Assembly: GCA_020851835.1 (NCBI GenBank)
Contig: JADZBZ010000065.1
Span: forward strand, 1-6,444
Source of the DNA: Acidobacteriota bacterium
GTDB lineage: Bacteria > Acidobacteriota > Vicinamibacteria > Vicinamibacterales > UBA2999
DNA length: 6,444 nucleotides
Reading direction: 5' to 3'
This document shows positions 1-5,764 of the stretch, piece after piece. Made by a program: the position numbers and the translations under genes. The notes beneath the pieces were generated by a model. That model was given only the letters and a program-made list of their open reading frames with translations, was not told the origin of the DNA and did not search any database. Position 1 is the first letter of the stretch; every line of letters begins with the position of its first letter.

Positions 1-1292
1 AGGTGCGTGATGAGTTCCTCGCCCTTCAAGTAGCGCAGCGTGTTCTTCAGCTTCATCAGCTGGATGAACAAGTCGTGCTCCGGGTAGACCTCTTTGGCGT
101 GCATCGGTGCCTTGAAGTAGAACGACAGCCATTCCTGGATGCCGTGCAGGCCCGCACGCTTGGCGAGATCCAGAAACAGCGCCGAGTCGAGCACGATGGG
201 CGCCGCCAGGATCGAATCGCGGCACAGGAAGTTAATCTTGAGCTGCATCGGGTAACCGAGCCAGCCCACCAGATCGATGTTGTCCCAGCCTTCCTTGTTG
301 TCGCCGCGCGGCGGGTAGTAGTTGATGCGGACGACGTGGGACAGGTTCTTGTAGAGCTCCGGGTAGAGTTGCGGCTGGAAGATGTAGTCGAGCGCCGACT
401 TCTTGCTCTCTTCCTTGGTCTTGAACGACTCCGGGTCGTCGAGCACCTCACCGTCGCGGTTGCCCAGGATGTTGGTGGAGTACCATCCGCGCACGCCTAG
501 CAGGCGCGCCTTCAGTCCGGGCGCGATGATCGTCTTGATCAGCGTCTGCCCCGTCTTCATGTCGTTGCCGGCGACCGGCGCGTGTGTCTGCGCCGCCAGT
601 TCGAGCATCGCGGGCACGTCGGCCGTCAGGTTCGGCGCCGCGTTGGCGAACGGGATGCCCTCCTTGAGCGCGGCGTACGCGTAGACCATGCTCGACGGGA
701 TGGCGTCGTCGCTGGCCGCGAGGCCCTTCTCGAAGGCCGCCAGCGACTGGTGGACGGCGCTTTCCTGCATGAAGACTTCGGTGCTGCCGCACCAGACCAT
801 GACGAGGCGCGAGCACCCGTGCTTGTCCTTGAACGCGCGGATATCGGCGATGAGCTGTTCGGCCAGATCCTTCTTGTTCTTGCCCTTCTTGACGTTCGGA
901 CCGTTCAGGCGCTTCACGTAGCGCTGATCGAAGACGGCCGGCATGGGCCTGACCTCCTCCATCTCGCCGCGGATCGTATCGAGTAGACCCGGCTCCAGCA
1001 CGCCGGCCGTGCGCGCGGCCGCATAGCAGTCCTCCTCGAAGATGTCCCAGCCGCCGAAGACAATGTCGTCAAGACCGGCGAGATCGATGAAGTCTTTGAT
1101 TTTCGGGGACCGGCCCTCGGTGCGCTTGCCGAGCCGGATCGTCCCCATCTGCGTGAGCGACCCGATCGGCGCGGCCAGACCCTTGCGGATGGCAAACACC
1201 CCCGCGATCGTCGTCGTGCTGACGGCGCCGAGGCCTACGAGCAGCACGCCGAGTTTGCCTTGTGCAGGATCGATGTTTATTGGCGTCTTCAC
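1..1292 (-). CDS. ino1: Myo-inositol-1-phosphate synthase (inositol-3-phosphate synthase), missing only the extreme C-terminus
   Basis: This cytosolic enzyme converts glucose 6-phosphate to 1D-myo-inositol 3-phosphate with NAD+, the committed step towards inositol lipids and inositol solutes. Reading the minus strand gives 430 codons plus two bases with no internal stop. A Rossmann nucleotide-binding motif, GLGAVSTT, lies at residues 20-27. The catalytic-domain signature GNDMKTGQT lies at 242-250, matching the DDxKSGQT element of the family. LGNRDG (276-281), DLVGWLGYP (340-348) and RDSILAAPIVLD (358-369) are further conserved blocks. The start is GTG at 1292-1290: an in-frame TAA lies five codons upstream, and the resulting N-terminus MKTPINIDPAQGKLGVL leads straight into the first beta strand. 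No clear Shine-Dalgarno precedes it. The reading runs off the left edge after ELITHL; since bacterial members are about 430-440 residues, only a few should be missing. It diverges from the methyltransferase-like gene. The family call is near certain; the fate of the inositol phosphate is not shown here. Confidence 0.96.
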   Translation of the reverse strand, partial: MKTPINIDPAQGKLGVLLVGLGAVSTTTIAGVFAIRKGLAAPIGSLTQMGTIRLGKRTEGRSPKIKDFIDLAGLDDIVFGGWDIFEEDCYAAARTAGVLEPGLLDTIRGEMEEVRPMPAVFDQRYVKRLNGPNVKKGKNKKDLAEQLIADIRAFKDKHGCSRLVMVWCGSTEVFMQESAVHQSLAAFEKGLAASDDAIPSSMVYAYAALKEGIPFANAAPNLTADVPAMLELAAQTHAPVAGNDMKTGQTLIKTIIAPGLKARLLGVRGWYSTNILGNRDGEVLDDPESFKTKEESKKSALDYIFQPQLYPELYKNLSHVVRINYYPPRGDNKEGWDNIDLVGWLGYPMQLKINFLCRDSILAAPIVLDSALFLDLAKRAGLHGIQEWLSFYFKAPMHAKEVYPEHDLFIQLMKLKNTLRYLKGEELITH

Positions 1293-1317
1293 AACCGGTC
1301 GATCTTATCATGGGGCC
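1293..1317. promoter_or_regulatory. Short divergent intergenic region, candidate overlapping promoters
   Basis: Only 25 bp separate the GTG of the inositol phosphate synthase gene from the ATG of the methyltransferase-like gene. The gap contains the one AT-rich patch of the area, TCTTATCATG at 1303-1312. On the plus strand TATCAT (1306-1311) matches five of six bases of a sigma-70 -10 box and would place a start point at about 1318, the ATG itself. On the minus strand TAAGAT (1307-1302) matches four of six and would place a start close to the GTG. No convincing -35 box was found at normal spacing: TTGGCG at 1280-1285 is 20 bp away from the plus-strand box. Neither gene has a good ribosome binding site, so leaderless transcripts are possible. 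This is inference from a few bases. Confidence 0.3.
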
Positions 1318-1884
1318 ATGCTCGGCCAGTTCCTCCGCACTCTCCGCCGACAGCGGCAGATGGACCCCCTCCACGTGACCATGACGGGCGTCCGCATGGG
1401 CGAGCGGTTCGTCCAGATTGGCTGCGACGATGCGTCGCTGCTGGGCGGGCTGGCCGCCAAGGTGGGCCTCTCCGGATCCTGTGCGGTCGTGACGTTCAGC
1501 GACGAGGCTGCGAAACGTGCGCGGCGGGTGGGCGTGGACGTGGGATCGCTCATCGACGTCCGCGTCGCGCAGCCCGGCGCGATCGGCGGCGACGCGTCGA
1601 GCGTGGACATGGTGGTGGTGGACGACACGCGCGGCACCTTCGCGCGACTACGGGGCGCGGAACGCGCGGCCACGCTGGCCGACGCCAGGCGGGTGTTGCG
1701 TGACGGCGGCCGAATCGAGGTCGTCGAGCGCGTCGCCCTCACGGGTCTGCTCGGCGGACACATCACGCGGCCCCAGGGCTACGTCGTTGAGTCGGAACTC
1801 GCCACGGCCGGCTTCAAGCCGGTGCGGATGCTGGCGGAGAAGGAAGGTATCAGGTTCGTGGAAGGCTTGAAGTCGACGGCCTGA
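1318..1884 (+). CDS. Class I SAM-methyltransferase-like protein
   Basis: The product has 188 residues and looks like a small, soluble class I (type 11-like) methyltransferase fold. The glycine-rich motif I position is FVQIGCDDASLL (31-42), followed by an acidic strand end, VVTFSDEAA (57-65). Motif IV-like DMVVVDD is at 97-103 and the post-motif ARRVLRDGGRIEVVE at 123-137, which is typical of ubiE-type enzymes. Motif I is degenerate: the usual GxGxG appears as GCDD, so SAM binding is uncertain. No signal peptide or membrane segment is visible. The frame stays open upstream into the divergent neighbour, but ATG 1318 is the first start outside that gene; ATG 1360 (MDPLHVTMTG) is an alternative. 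There is no strong Shine-Dalgarno. A 185-bp gap follows, so it is probably transcribed alone. The substrate is unknown, and a non-catalytic or regulatory role is possible. Confidence 0.75.
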   Translation: MLGQFLRTLRRQRQMDPLHVTMTGVRMGERFVQIGCDDASLLGGLAAKVGLSGSCAVVTFSDEAAKRARRVGVDVGSLIDVRVAQPGAIGGDASSVDMVVVDDTRGTFARLRGAERAATLADARRVLRDGGRIEVVERVALTGLLGGHITRPQGYVVESELATAGFKPVRMLAEKEGIRFVEGLKSTA

Positions 1885-2069
1885 GTTGTGGCGGCGAGTG
1901 GACGCGGGGTGTAGCCTCGGGAAGCCACCGTTCGAGGGCGAGGCGCCGCCGACTGGGACCGGCTGGTTCGAGGATTCGTGAATTGTGGCCTGATTTCCTC
2001 GCCTGACGGCGCTCGGCGCGTGGCCGAACCAACGGCAAGGGTTTTGCGCCTGAACGTGACGAGCCAGCC

Positions 2070-3167
2070 ATGCAGCCTGACGTTTACACCGCCCAAGACG
2101 TCGCCGCCGCCGCGCGCGTGCCCGAAGCCTGGGTGGAGAATCTGCTGGCCCGCGGCGAGATTCGCTCTCTCGCTTCCGAACTGCCGGCGGGCGCGCCGCT
2201 TCTCCGGACCTTCTCGAACTACATCTCCCACGACGAGGCGGTCCGTGCCGTCAGGGCGCTGGCGGCCGGCCTTCCCGTGGCACCGCGACAGGCCGATGGC
2301 ACGCGCGCCCGCGATCTGTTCGGTCACGCCCCCGCCCATGCGCGTCCCTCCCCGATGCCGCTCGTGGTTTCGAGCGCGCTGCACGGCCTCGTCGCCGGCA
2401 CCTTGCTTCTGATCGGCAGCATGAGCTTTGCGGCTGCCAGCGAGCCGACCGAACCCTTGAAATCGCCTGAGCCCGTGCGTCTCGTCTTTCTGGCAACGCC
2501 AGGCCCGGGCGGCGGCGGAGGTGGCGGCGGGCTCAAGATGAAGGCGCCACCGCCCAAAGCCGAGCGCAAGGGCCGTTCGTCCATCAGCAGCCCGATTCCG
2601 GTACGCCGCCTCCCGCCACCGCTCGAGGTGAGACCGCGCGTCGCCGAGCCGCCCCCGACACCCATCGAGGCCAAGGTGCTGCCTCCCGTGATGGCACCCG
2701 TCATCACCCAGCCCGCCGACAATCGCGATCGCGAGGGGCTCATCGCCAAGTCCGAGCAGCCCGACCCAAGCGCCGGACCTGGGTCCGGCGGCGGAACGGG
2801 AGCCGGCCGAGGCACGGGTCTTGGGGACGGCGATGGCTCGGGCATCGGCGACGGCTCCGGCGGCGGCACGGGTGGCGGACCCTATCGACCCGGCTCGGGC
2901 GTCGACCCGCCGCGGTTGCTTCGGGAAGTCCGCGCCGACTACTCGGACGCCGCCCGACGCGCGAACCTCGAGGGGGAAGTGGTGCTCGAGATTGTCGTCA
3001 CGCGCGACGGCACAGTGGGCGACGTGCGCGTGCTGAAGGGACTGGGGCTGGACCTCAACGACCGTGCCATCCAGGCCGTCCGGCAGTGGCGGTTCGCCCC
3101 GGCGCGTCTGAAGGGCACACCGGTGGACGTGGTCGTGGAGGTGGCGGTCGACTTCCGGCTTAGATAG
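2070..3167 (+). CDS. TonB-family protein with cytoplasmic HTH-like N-terminus
   Basis: The product is a 365-residue single-pass inner-membrane protein. Residues 5-34 (VYTAQDVAAAARVPEAWVEN onward) resemble a helix-turn-helix of the MerR/excisionase type and precede a charged helical stretch, ISHDEAVRAVRAL. A hydrophobic segment at about 97-123 should span the membrane. A periplasmic linker rich in Pro and Gly covers 140-278, including eight consecutive Gly (147-154). The C-terminal 87 residues form a TonB C-terminal domain. They show DYSDAARRANLEGEVVLEIV, then TRDGTVGDVRVLKG, the family signature LNDRAIQAVRQWRFAPA (329-345), then KGTPVDVVVEVAVDF. TonB proteins pass ion-gradient energy from ExbB/ExbD to outer-membrane transporters, but neither partner is encoded here. 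Many TonB-domain proteins in this type of genome have unknown partners. ATG 2070 has a weak ribosome binding site; it is chosen because it directly precedes the HTH-like segment. The domain call is firm; DNA binding is only suggested. Confidence 0.9.
   Translation: MQPDVYTAQDVAAAARVPEAWVENLLARGEIRSLASELPAGAPLLRTFSNYISHDEAVRAVRALAAGLPVAPRQADGTRARDLFGHAPAHARPSPMPLVVSSALHGLVAGTLLLIGSMSFAAASEPTEPLKSPEPVRLVFLATPGPGGGGGGGGLKMKAPPPKAERKGRSSISSPIPVRRLPPPLEVRPRVAEPPPTPIEAKVLPPVMAPVITQPADNRDREGLIAKSEQPDPSAGPGSGGGTGAGRGTGLGDGDGSGIGDGSGGGTGGGPYRPGSGVDPPRLLREVRADYSDAARRANLEGEVVLEIVVTRDGTVGDVRVLKGLGLDLNDRAIQAVRQWRFAPARLKGTPVDVVVEVAVDFRLR
2508..2531 (+). repeat. Polyglycine tract in the TonB-family gene
   Basis: Eight consecutive glycine codons (GGC, GGA, GGT, GGG mixed) encode residues 147-154, just outside the predicted membrane segment. 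Mixed codon use shows this is not a pure microsatellite, so slippage should be limited. It probably starts a flexible periplasmic linker. Confidence 0.85.
2775..2879 (+). repeat. Gly-rich low-complexity linker in the TonB-family gene
   Basis: This stretch codes for residues 236-270, made mostly of Gly with Ser, Thr, Asp and Arg in short imperfect units such as GTGAGRGTG and GDGSGIGDGSGGG. It joins the proline-rich part of the linker to the C-terminal TonB domain and should be extended and unstructured. Confidence 0.8.
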
Positions 3168-3172
3168 CCGGA
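3154..3172 (+). repeat. Perfect hairpin straddling the stop codon of the TonB-family gene
   Basis: TCCGGCT (3154-3160) and AGCCGGA (3166-3172) form a perfect 7-bp inverted repeat with a 5-base loop. The stop codon TAG (3165-3167) spans the loop end and the start of the right arm. No T-run follows, so it does not look like a standard intrinsic terminator. It might slow transcription, protect the 3' end, or be chance in GC-rich sequence. Confidence 0.35.
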
Positions 3173-3280
3173 CCGGAGCAGGCCGGACACGGGACGACGA
3201 TGGGACGCCGATGGCGCAGAGCGACGCATCGGGCGGCAGAAGGCAGTCTCAGGAGCCCTGCGTCGGGGTATGAAGCGGGT

Positions 3281-3284
3281 GAGG
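3281..3284 (+). promoter_or_regulatory. Shine-Dalgarno deciding the start of the two-helix membrane protein
   Basis: GAGG, within GGTGAGGGTGAT, lies five bases before ATG 3290. It favours this start over the in-frame ATG at 3200, which would add 30 Arg-rich residues in front of the first membrane helix. Confidence 0.6.
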
Positions 3285-3289
3285 GTGAT

Positions 3290-4066
3290 ATGGACGGGTT
3301 GCTGATCGTGGTGACGGTGCTCTCGTTGGTGGTCGCGCTCGTGATGAGCGTGGTCGCCTGGCGTGCCTCGACCGAAGAGAGGCAGCGCGCGGCCGCCCGC
3401 GTGGCGGCGCTGTCGGCGGCTGCGGGAATGGCTCAGCCTCCCCACGCCCAACCATCCGCCGCGACGGACCGCATCGCGAGCCGCCCCTGGCGCGCCGCGC
3501 CCGCCCCGGCGCAGGAAAACGCGAGTGCACCCGCGATTGAAACGGCCGCCCCAGCCGTCGTGCTGAACACCGGATTCCTGGGTGCGAGCGCGGCGACGCT
3601 CGATACCGGGTCGCACCAGCGCGGCCTGGCCGTGGCCGCGGCCGTCTTCGCGGTTCTGCTCGGGGCGTTCGCCCTGGTGCGCGTGGGTGGTGGGAACCAG
3701 GTTGCCAACTCCGTGCCCGCGTCCGTTCCGCTCGAGCTGCTCTCATTGCGGCACGAGCGCGACGGCGGCAACCTGTTGGTCACGGGGCTCGTACGCAACC
3801 CTCAAGCGGGTCCGCCGGTAGAGCGCGTCTCGGCCGTCGTCCTCCTGTTCGGCCCGCAGGGCGCCTTTGTCACCAGCGCCACGGCGCCGATCGATTTCGT
3901 CAGGCTGGCGAGCGGAGAGGAATCGCCGTTCGTGGTCCGGATGCAGGCCCCGTCTTCGGTGGCGCGCTATCGGGTCAGCTTCCGGACCGAGGACGGCACC
4001 GTGACCCACGTCGATCGACGCGACGGCGGCGCGCAGGCGGCGCCCGTCGCCTTGACACGTCAGTAG
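3290..4066 (+). CDS. Two-helix membrane protein with FxLYD-like periplasmic domain
   Basis: The product is a 258-residue protein of unknown function. A first hydrophobic helix spans about residues 4-24. It is followed by a charged RASTEERQRAAAR helix and a long Ala/Pro-rich low-complexity stretch (40-90). A second hydrophobic helix runs from about 112 to 133. The C-terminal part (147-245) is beta-rich. It shows LLVTGLVRNP, then VVLLFGPQGAFVTSATAP, then LASGEESPFVVRM and ARYRVSFRTEDG. This order (strand-G-V-N, later a Gly-Glu-x-x-Pro-Phe turn) resembles FxLYD or DUF3426-type domains, which are extracytoplasmic. Two helices imply that N-terminus and C-terminal domain lie on the same side, or that the first helix is a cleaved or peripheral signal. 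The start at 3290 has a Shine-Dalgarno and leads directly into the first helix. The VWA gene follows after 26 bp, so co-transcription is likely. The domain match is by pattern only. Confidence 0.8.
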   Translation: MDGLLIVVTVLSLVVALVMSVVAWRASTEERQRAAARVAALSAAAGMAQPPHAQPSAATDRIASRPWRAAPAPAQENASAPAIETAAPAVVLNTGFLGASAATLDTGSHQRGLAVAAAVFAVLLGAFALVRVGGGNQVANSVPASVPLELLSLRHERDGGNLLVTGLVRNPQAGPPVERVSAVVLLFGPQGAFVTSATAPIDFVRLASGEESPFVVRMQAPSSVARYRVSFRTEDGTVTHVDRRDGGAQAAPVALTRQ

Positions 4067-4079
4067 AGGTTGGACCACC

Positions 4080-4085
4080 GGGGAG
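4080..4085 (+). promoter_or_regulatory. Strong Shine-Dalgarno of the VWA gene
   Basis: GGGGAG lies seven bases before ATG 4093, in the 26-bp gap after the preceding stop codon. It is the best ribosome binding site in the window and fixes the start ahead of the signal peptide. Confidence 0.65.
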
Positions 4086-4092
4086 AACTGGC

Positions 4093-5160
4093 ATGCGCAA
4101 CCACACACGGCGTCCGCTGATCCCTGCCGCCGCCATCGCGGTGGCGCTGAGCGGGCTCGCCTCGGCGCCGCTCGCCGGCCAGGACGGGTTCCGCTTCCGA
4201 AGCGGTGTCGAGCTCATCAACGTCACGGCGACGGTCACCGATCGCACGGGTCGGTTCCTGTCGGGCATGACCAAGGCCGACTTCGCCGTCTACGAAGACA
4301 ACCAGCCGGTCGAGATCTCGCACTTCTCGGCGGAGCGCTCACCGGTGAGCCTGGGCATCGTCCTCGACACCAGCGGCAGCATGCAGGGCGAGAAGTGGTC
4401 GGCGGCGCGTGAAGCCATCGACCGCTTCATGGACGAGCTCTCAGACCCGCAAGATGAGTTTTTCCTGTATCGCTTCAGCGGCGGCGCCGATCTGATTCAG
4501 GACTGGACCAACGACCGGCGCGCCGTGAGCTGGAGCCTCGGCCGGGTCAACCCCAACGGCGGCACGGCCATGTACGACGCGGCGGCCGAAGCGGTGCCCA
4601 TGGCCCAGAGCGGCCGCAACCGCAAGAAGGCCGTCGTCATCATCTCGGACGGCAACGACACCAGCAGCCGGGTCGGCGTCAGCGAAGTCAAGCAACTCGT
4701 GCGCGAGACCGAGGTGCTCGTCTACGCGGTCGGCATCGACGGGCAGGGCCAGCCGACCATCGTGTCGCGGCCGCGGCCGCCTGTCGGCGGACGGCCACCG
4801 ATGCCCATCCCGTTCCCGCTGCCTGGTGGAGGCCGGCGAGGCGGCGGGGGCGGATTCCCGATGCCGCCTTACCCGGGGCCCGGCGGTGGCGGCGTGTACT
4901 CCAGCTGGGCCAGCGACCGCGTCAATGTCGCCGCGCTGCGGGAGATCACCGATGACAGCGGCGGCCGCGCCGAGATCGTTCGCGACCCGCGGGATCTCGA
5001 TACCGCTACGTCGAACATCGCCGACGAGCTGAGCAAGCAGTACTACATCGGCTATCCGAGTCCCGGACACGGGGATGGCCGCTGGCACACCATCCGCGTC
5101 GAGGTGCGGGATCCGTCGCTGCGGGTCCGTGCACGCAAGGGATACATCGCCACACCCTGA
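4093..5160 (+). CDS. Secreted VWA-domain protein, VWFA-related acidobacterial family
   Basis: The product has 355 residues and an N-terminal signal peptide: MRNHTRRP, a hydrophobic core (about 9-26), then cleavage near APLAG. Next comes the family's N-terminal module. It starts FRSGVELINVTATVTDRTGR (36-55) and includes LSGMTKADFAVYEDNQPVEI (56-75), which introduces a von Willebrand A domain. The metal-ion-dependent adhesion site is complete: DTSGS (92-96), Thr158 in NGGTAMYD, and Asp186 in ISDGND. It should therefore bind a divalent cation and a protein ligand. A Pro/Gly-rich insert (220-268) interrupts the VWA fold after VLVYAVGID and before DRVNVAALREITDDSGGRAE. The C-terminus, LSKQYYIGYPSP to the final VRARKGYIATP, is the usual ending of this family. 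These proteins are abundant in Acidobacteria and mostly uncharacterised. The product is probably periplasmic or surface-exposed. It sits between the FxLYD-like and BON genes. No lipobox cysteine is present. Confidence 0.93.
   Translation: MRNHTRRPLIPAAAIAVALSGLASAPLAGQDGFRFRSGVELINVTATVTDRTGRFLSGMTKADFAVYEDNQPVEISHFSAERSPVSLGIVLDTSGSMQGEKWSAAREAIDRFMDELSDPQDEFFLYRFSGGADLIQDWTNDRRAVSWSLGRVNPNGGTAMYDAAAEAVPMAQSGRNRKKAVVIISDGNDTSSRVGVSEVKQLVRETEVLVYAVGIDGQGQPTIVSRPRPPVGGRPPMPIPFPLPGGGRRGGGGGFPMPPYPGPGGGGVYSSWASDRVNVAALREITDDSGGRAEIVRDPRDLDTATSNIADELSKQYYIGYPSPGHGDGRWHTIRVEVRDPSLRVRARKGYIATP
4750..4896 (+). repeat. Pro/Gly-rich insert inside the VWA domain
   Basis: These 49 codons (residues 220-268) are rich in Pro, Gly and Arg, with runs such as PPMPIPFPLPGGGRRGGGGG and MPPYPGPGGGG. 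The insert lies between two core strands of the VWA fold and is likely a surface loop. The reading frame stays intact across it. Confidence 0.8.
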
Positions 5161-5184
5161 GGGGACAATTCGGGCTGACACGGC

Positions 5185-5189
5185 AGGAG
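5185..5189 (+). promoter_or_regulatory. Shine-Dalgarno of the BON gene, unusually close to the start
   Basis: AGGAG ends only three bases before ATG 5193. This is tighter than the common 5-9 bases. The start is still preferred because it begins a convincing signal peptide; the next in-frame ATG at 5265 would delete it. Confidence 0.5.
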
Positions 5190-5192
5190 CTC

Positions 5193-5747
5193 ATGGCGAA
5201 GACCATCGTTGCAGCGCTCGTCGCGTTTCTCACCTTCGAGTCGCCGCTGGCGGCGTCGGCCCAGATGAACATCCGGGATCGGCTGGTGTTCGACCAGATC
5301 TCGGATCAGGTGAACCGGTACACCCGATACACCATCTTCGACAGCCTGTCGGCGGCGGTCGAGAACGGGCGCGTCACGCTCACCGGATGGGTGACGATGC
5401 CGTACAAGCGCGACGACATCGACCGGCGCATCCGCCGAATCGACGGCGTGGTGAGCCTCGAGAATGCCGTTCAGGTGCTTCCCGTCTCGCAGTTCGACGA
5501 CCAGCTGCGCTTCCGCATCGCGAAGGCCATCTACGGCCACTCGTCGTTCTGGCAGTACGCGTCGATGGCCAACCCGCCCATTCACATCGTGGTGAACCAT
5601 GGTCGCGTGTCGCTCGAGGGCGTCGTGAACAGCAACGTGGAGCGGATGCTGGCCCGGTCCCTGGCTGGCGGCTTCGGTGCGCTGGATGTCACCAACCGCC
5701 TGCGAACCGACGCGGAGGTGCGCGAGAGCCTGGCCAGCGGCAACTAG
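5193..5747 (+). CDS. Periplasmic protein with two BON domains
   Basis: The product has 184 residues. A signal peptide (MAKTIVAALVAFLTF, cleavage probably after AASA at residue 23) directs it across the inner membrane. The first BON domain covers about 34-97 and carries the hallmark VENGRVTLTGWV followed by IDRRIRRIDGVVSLENAVQV. The second covers about 101-172. It has VVNHGRVSLEGVVNSNVERM and FGALDVTNRL, the same strand-Gly-strand pattern, with a longer helical insert (YGHSSFWQYASMANPPIHI) between its halves. BON domains, known from OsmY and related proteins, are thought to contact phospholipid membranes, and tandem copies are common. It is the last gene of the plus-strand run, 32 bp after the VWA gene, so it is probably co-transcribed with it. 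The family call is confident; the specific role is unknown. Confidence 0.92.
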   Translation: MAKTIVAALVAFLTFESPLAASAQMNIRDRLVFDQISDQVNRYTRYTIFDSLSAAVENGRVTLTGWVTMPYKRDDIDRRIRRIDGVVSLENAVQVLPVSQFDDQLRFRIAKAIYGHSSFWQYASMANPPIHIVVNHGRVSLEGVVNSNVERMLARSLAGGFGALDVTNRLRTDAEVRESLASGN

Positions 5748-5754
5748 TCCAGGC
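5728..5754 (+). repeat. Weak inverted repeat at the convergent gene junction
   Basis: GCCTGG (5728-5733) and CCAGGC (5749-5754) are perfect complements with a 15-base loop containing the BON stop codon. It lies where two convergent genes meet, which would suit transcription termination. No T-run is present on either strand, and 6-bp GC arms arise easily by chance in this DNA. Confidence 0.2.
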
Positions 5755-5764
5755 CCGCCTCGCG

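Noticed and set aside
1042..1317. N-terminal extension of the methyltransferase-like gene back to 1042
   Set aside because: The frame is open, but it lies antisense inside the conserved coding region of inositol phosphate synthase and the extra residues look like a shadow translation rich in Pro, Arg and Ser.
1890..1950. Nested GC inverted repeats after the methyltransferase-like gene (GGCGGC/GCCGCC and GCCTCG/CGAGGC)
   Set aside because: Arms are only 6 bp, the loops are long, and no T-run follows. In DNA this GC-rich such pairs are expected by chance, so I do not call a terminator or an RNA element.
1885..2069. Possible small gene or riboswitch before the TonB-family gene
   Set aside because: The short reading frame starting at 1978 runs into the TonB-family gene in another frame and has shadow-like composition. 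I see no conserved RNA motif and no convincing promoter here.
3200..3289. Earlier ATG for the two-helix membrane protein
   Set aside because: It would add 30 Arg/Gly-rich residues before the membrane helix, while ATG 3290 has its own Shine-Dalgarno and leads straight into the helix.
4052..4057. Perfect TTGACA -35 box upstream of the VWA gene
   Set aside because: No -10-like hexamer lies 16-18 bp downstream, and the box is inside the last codons of the preceding gene. Co-transcription explains the layout better.
4441..5181. Long minus-strand open frames antisense to the VWA and BON genes
   Set aside because: They are rich in Arg, Ala, His and Asp with no recognisable motifs, as expected for the antisense of GC-rich genes, whereas the plus-strand products have clear domains and signal peptides.
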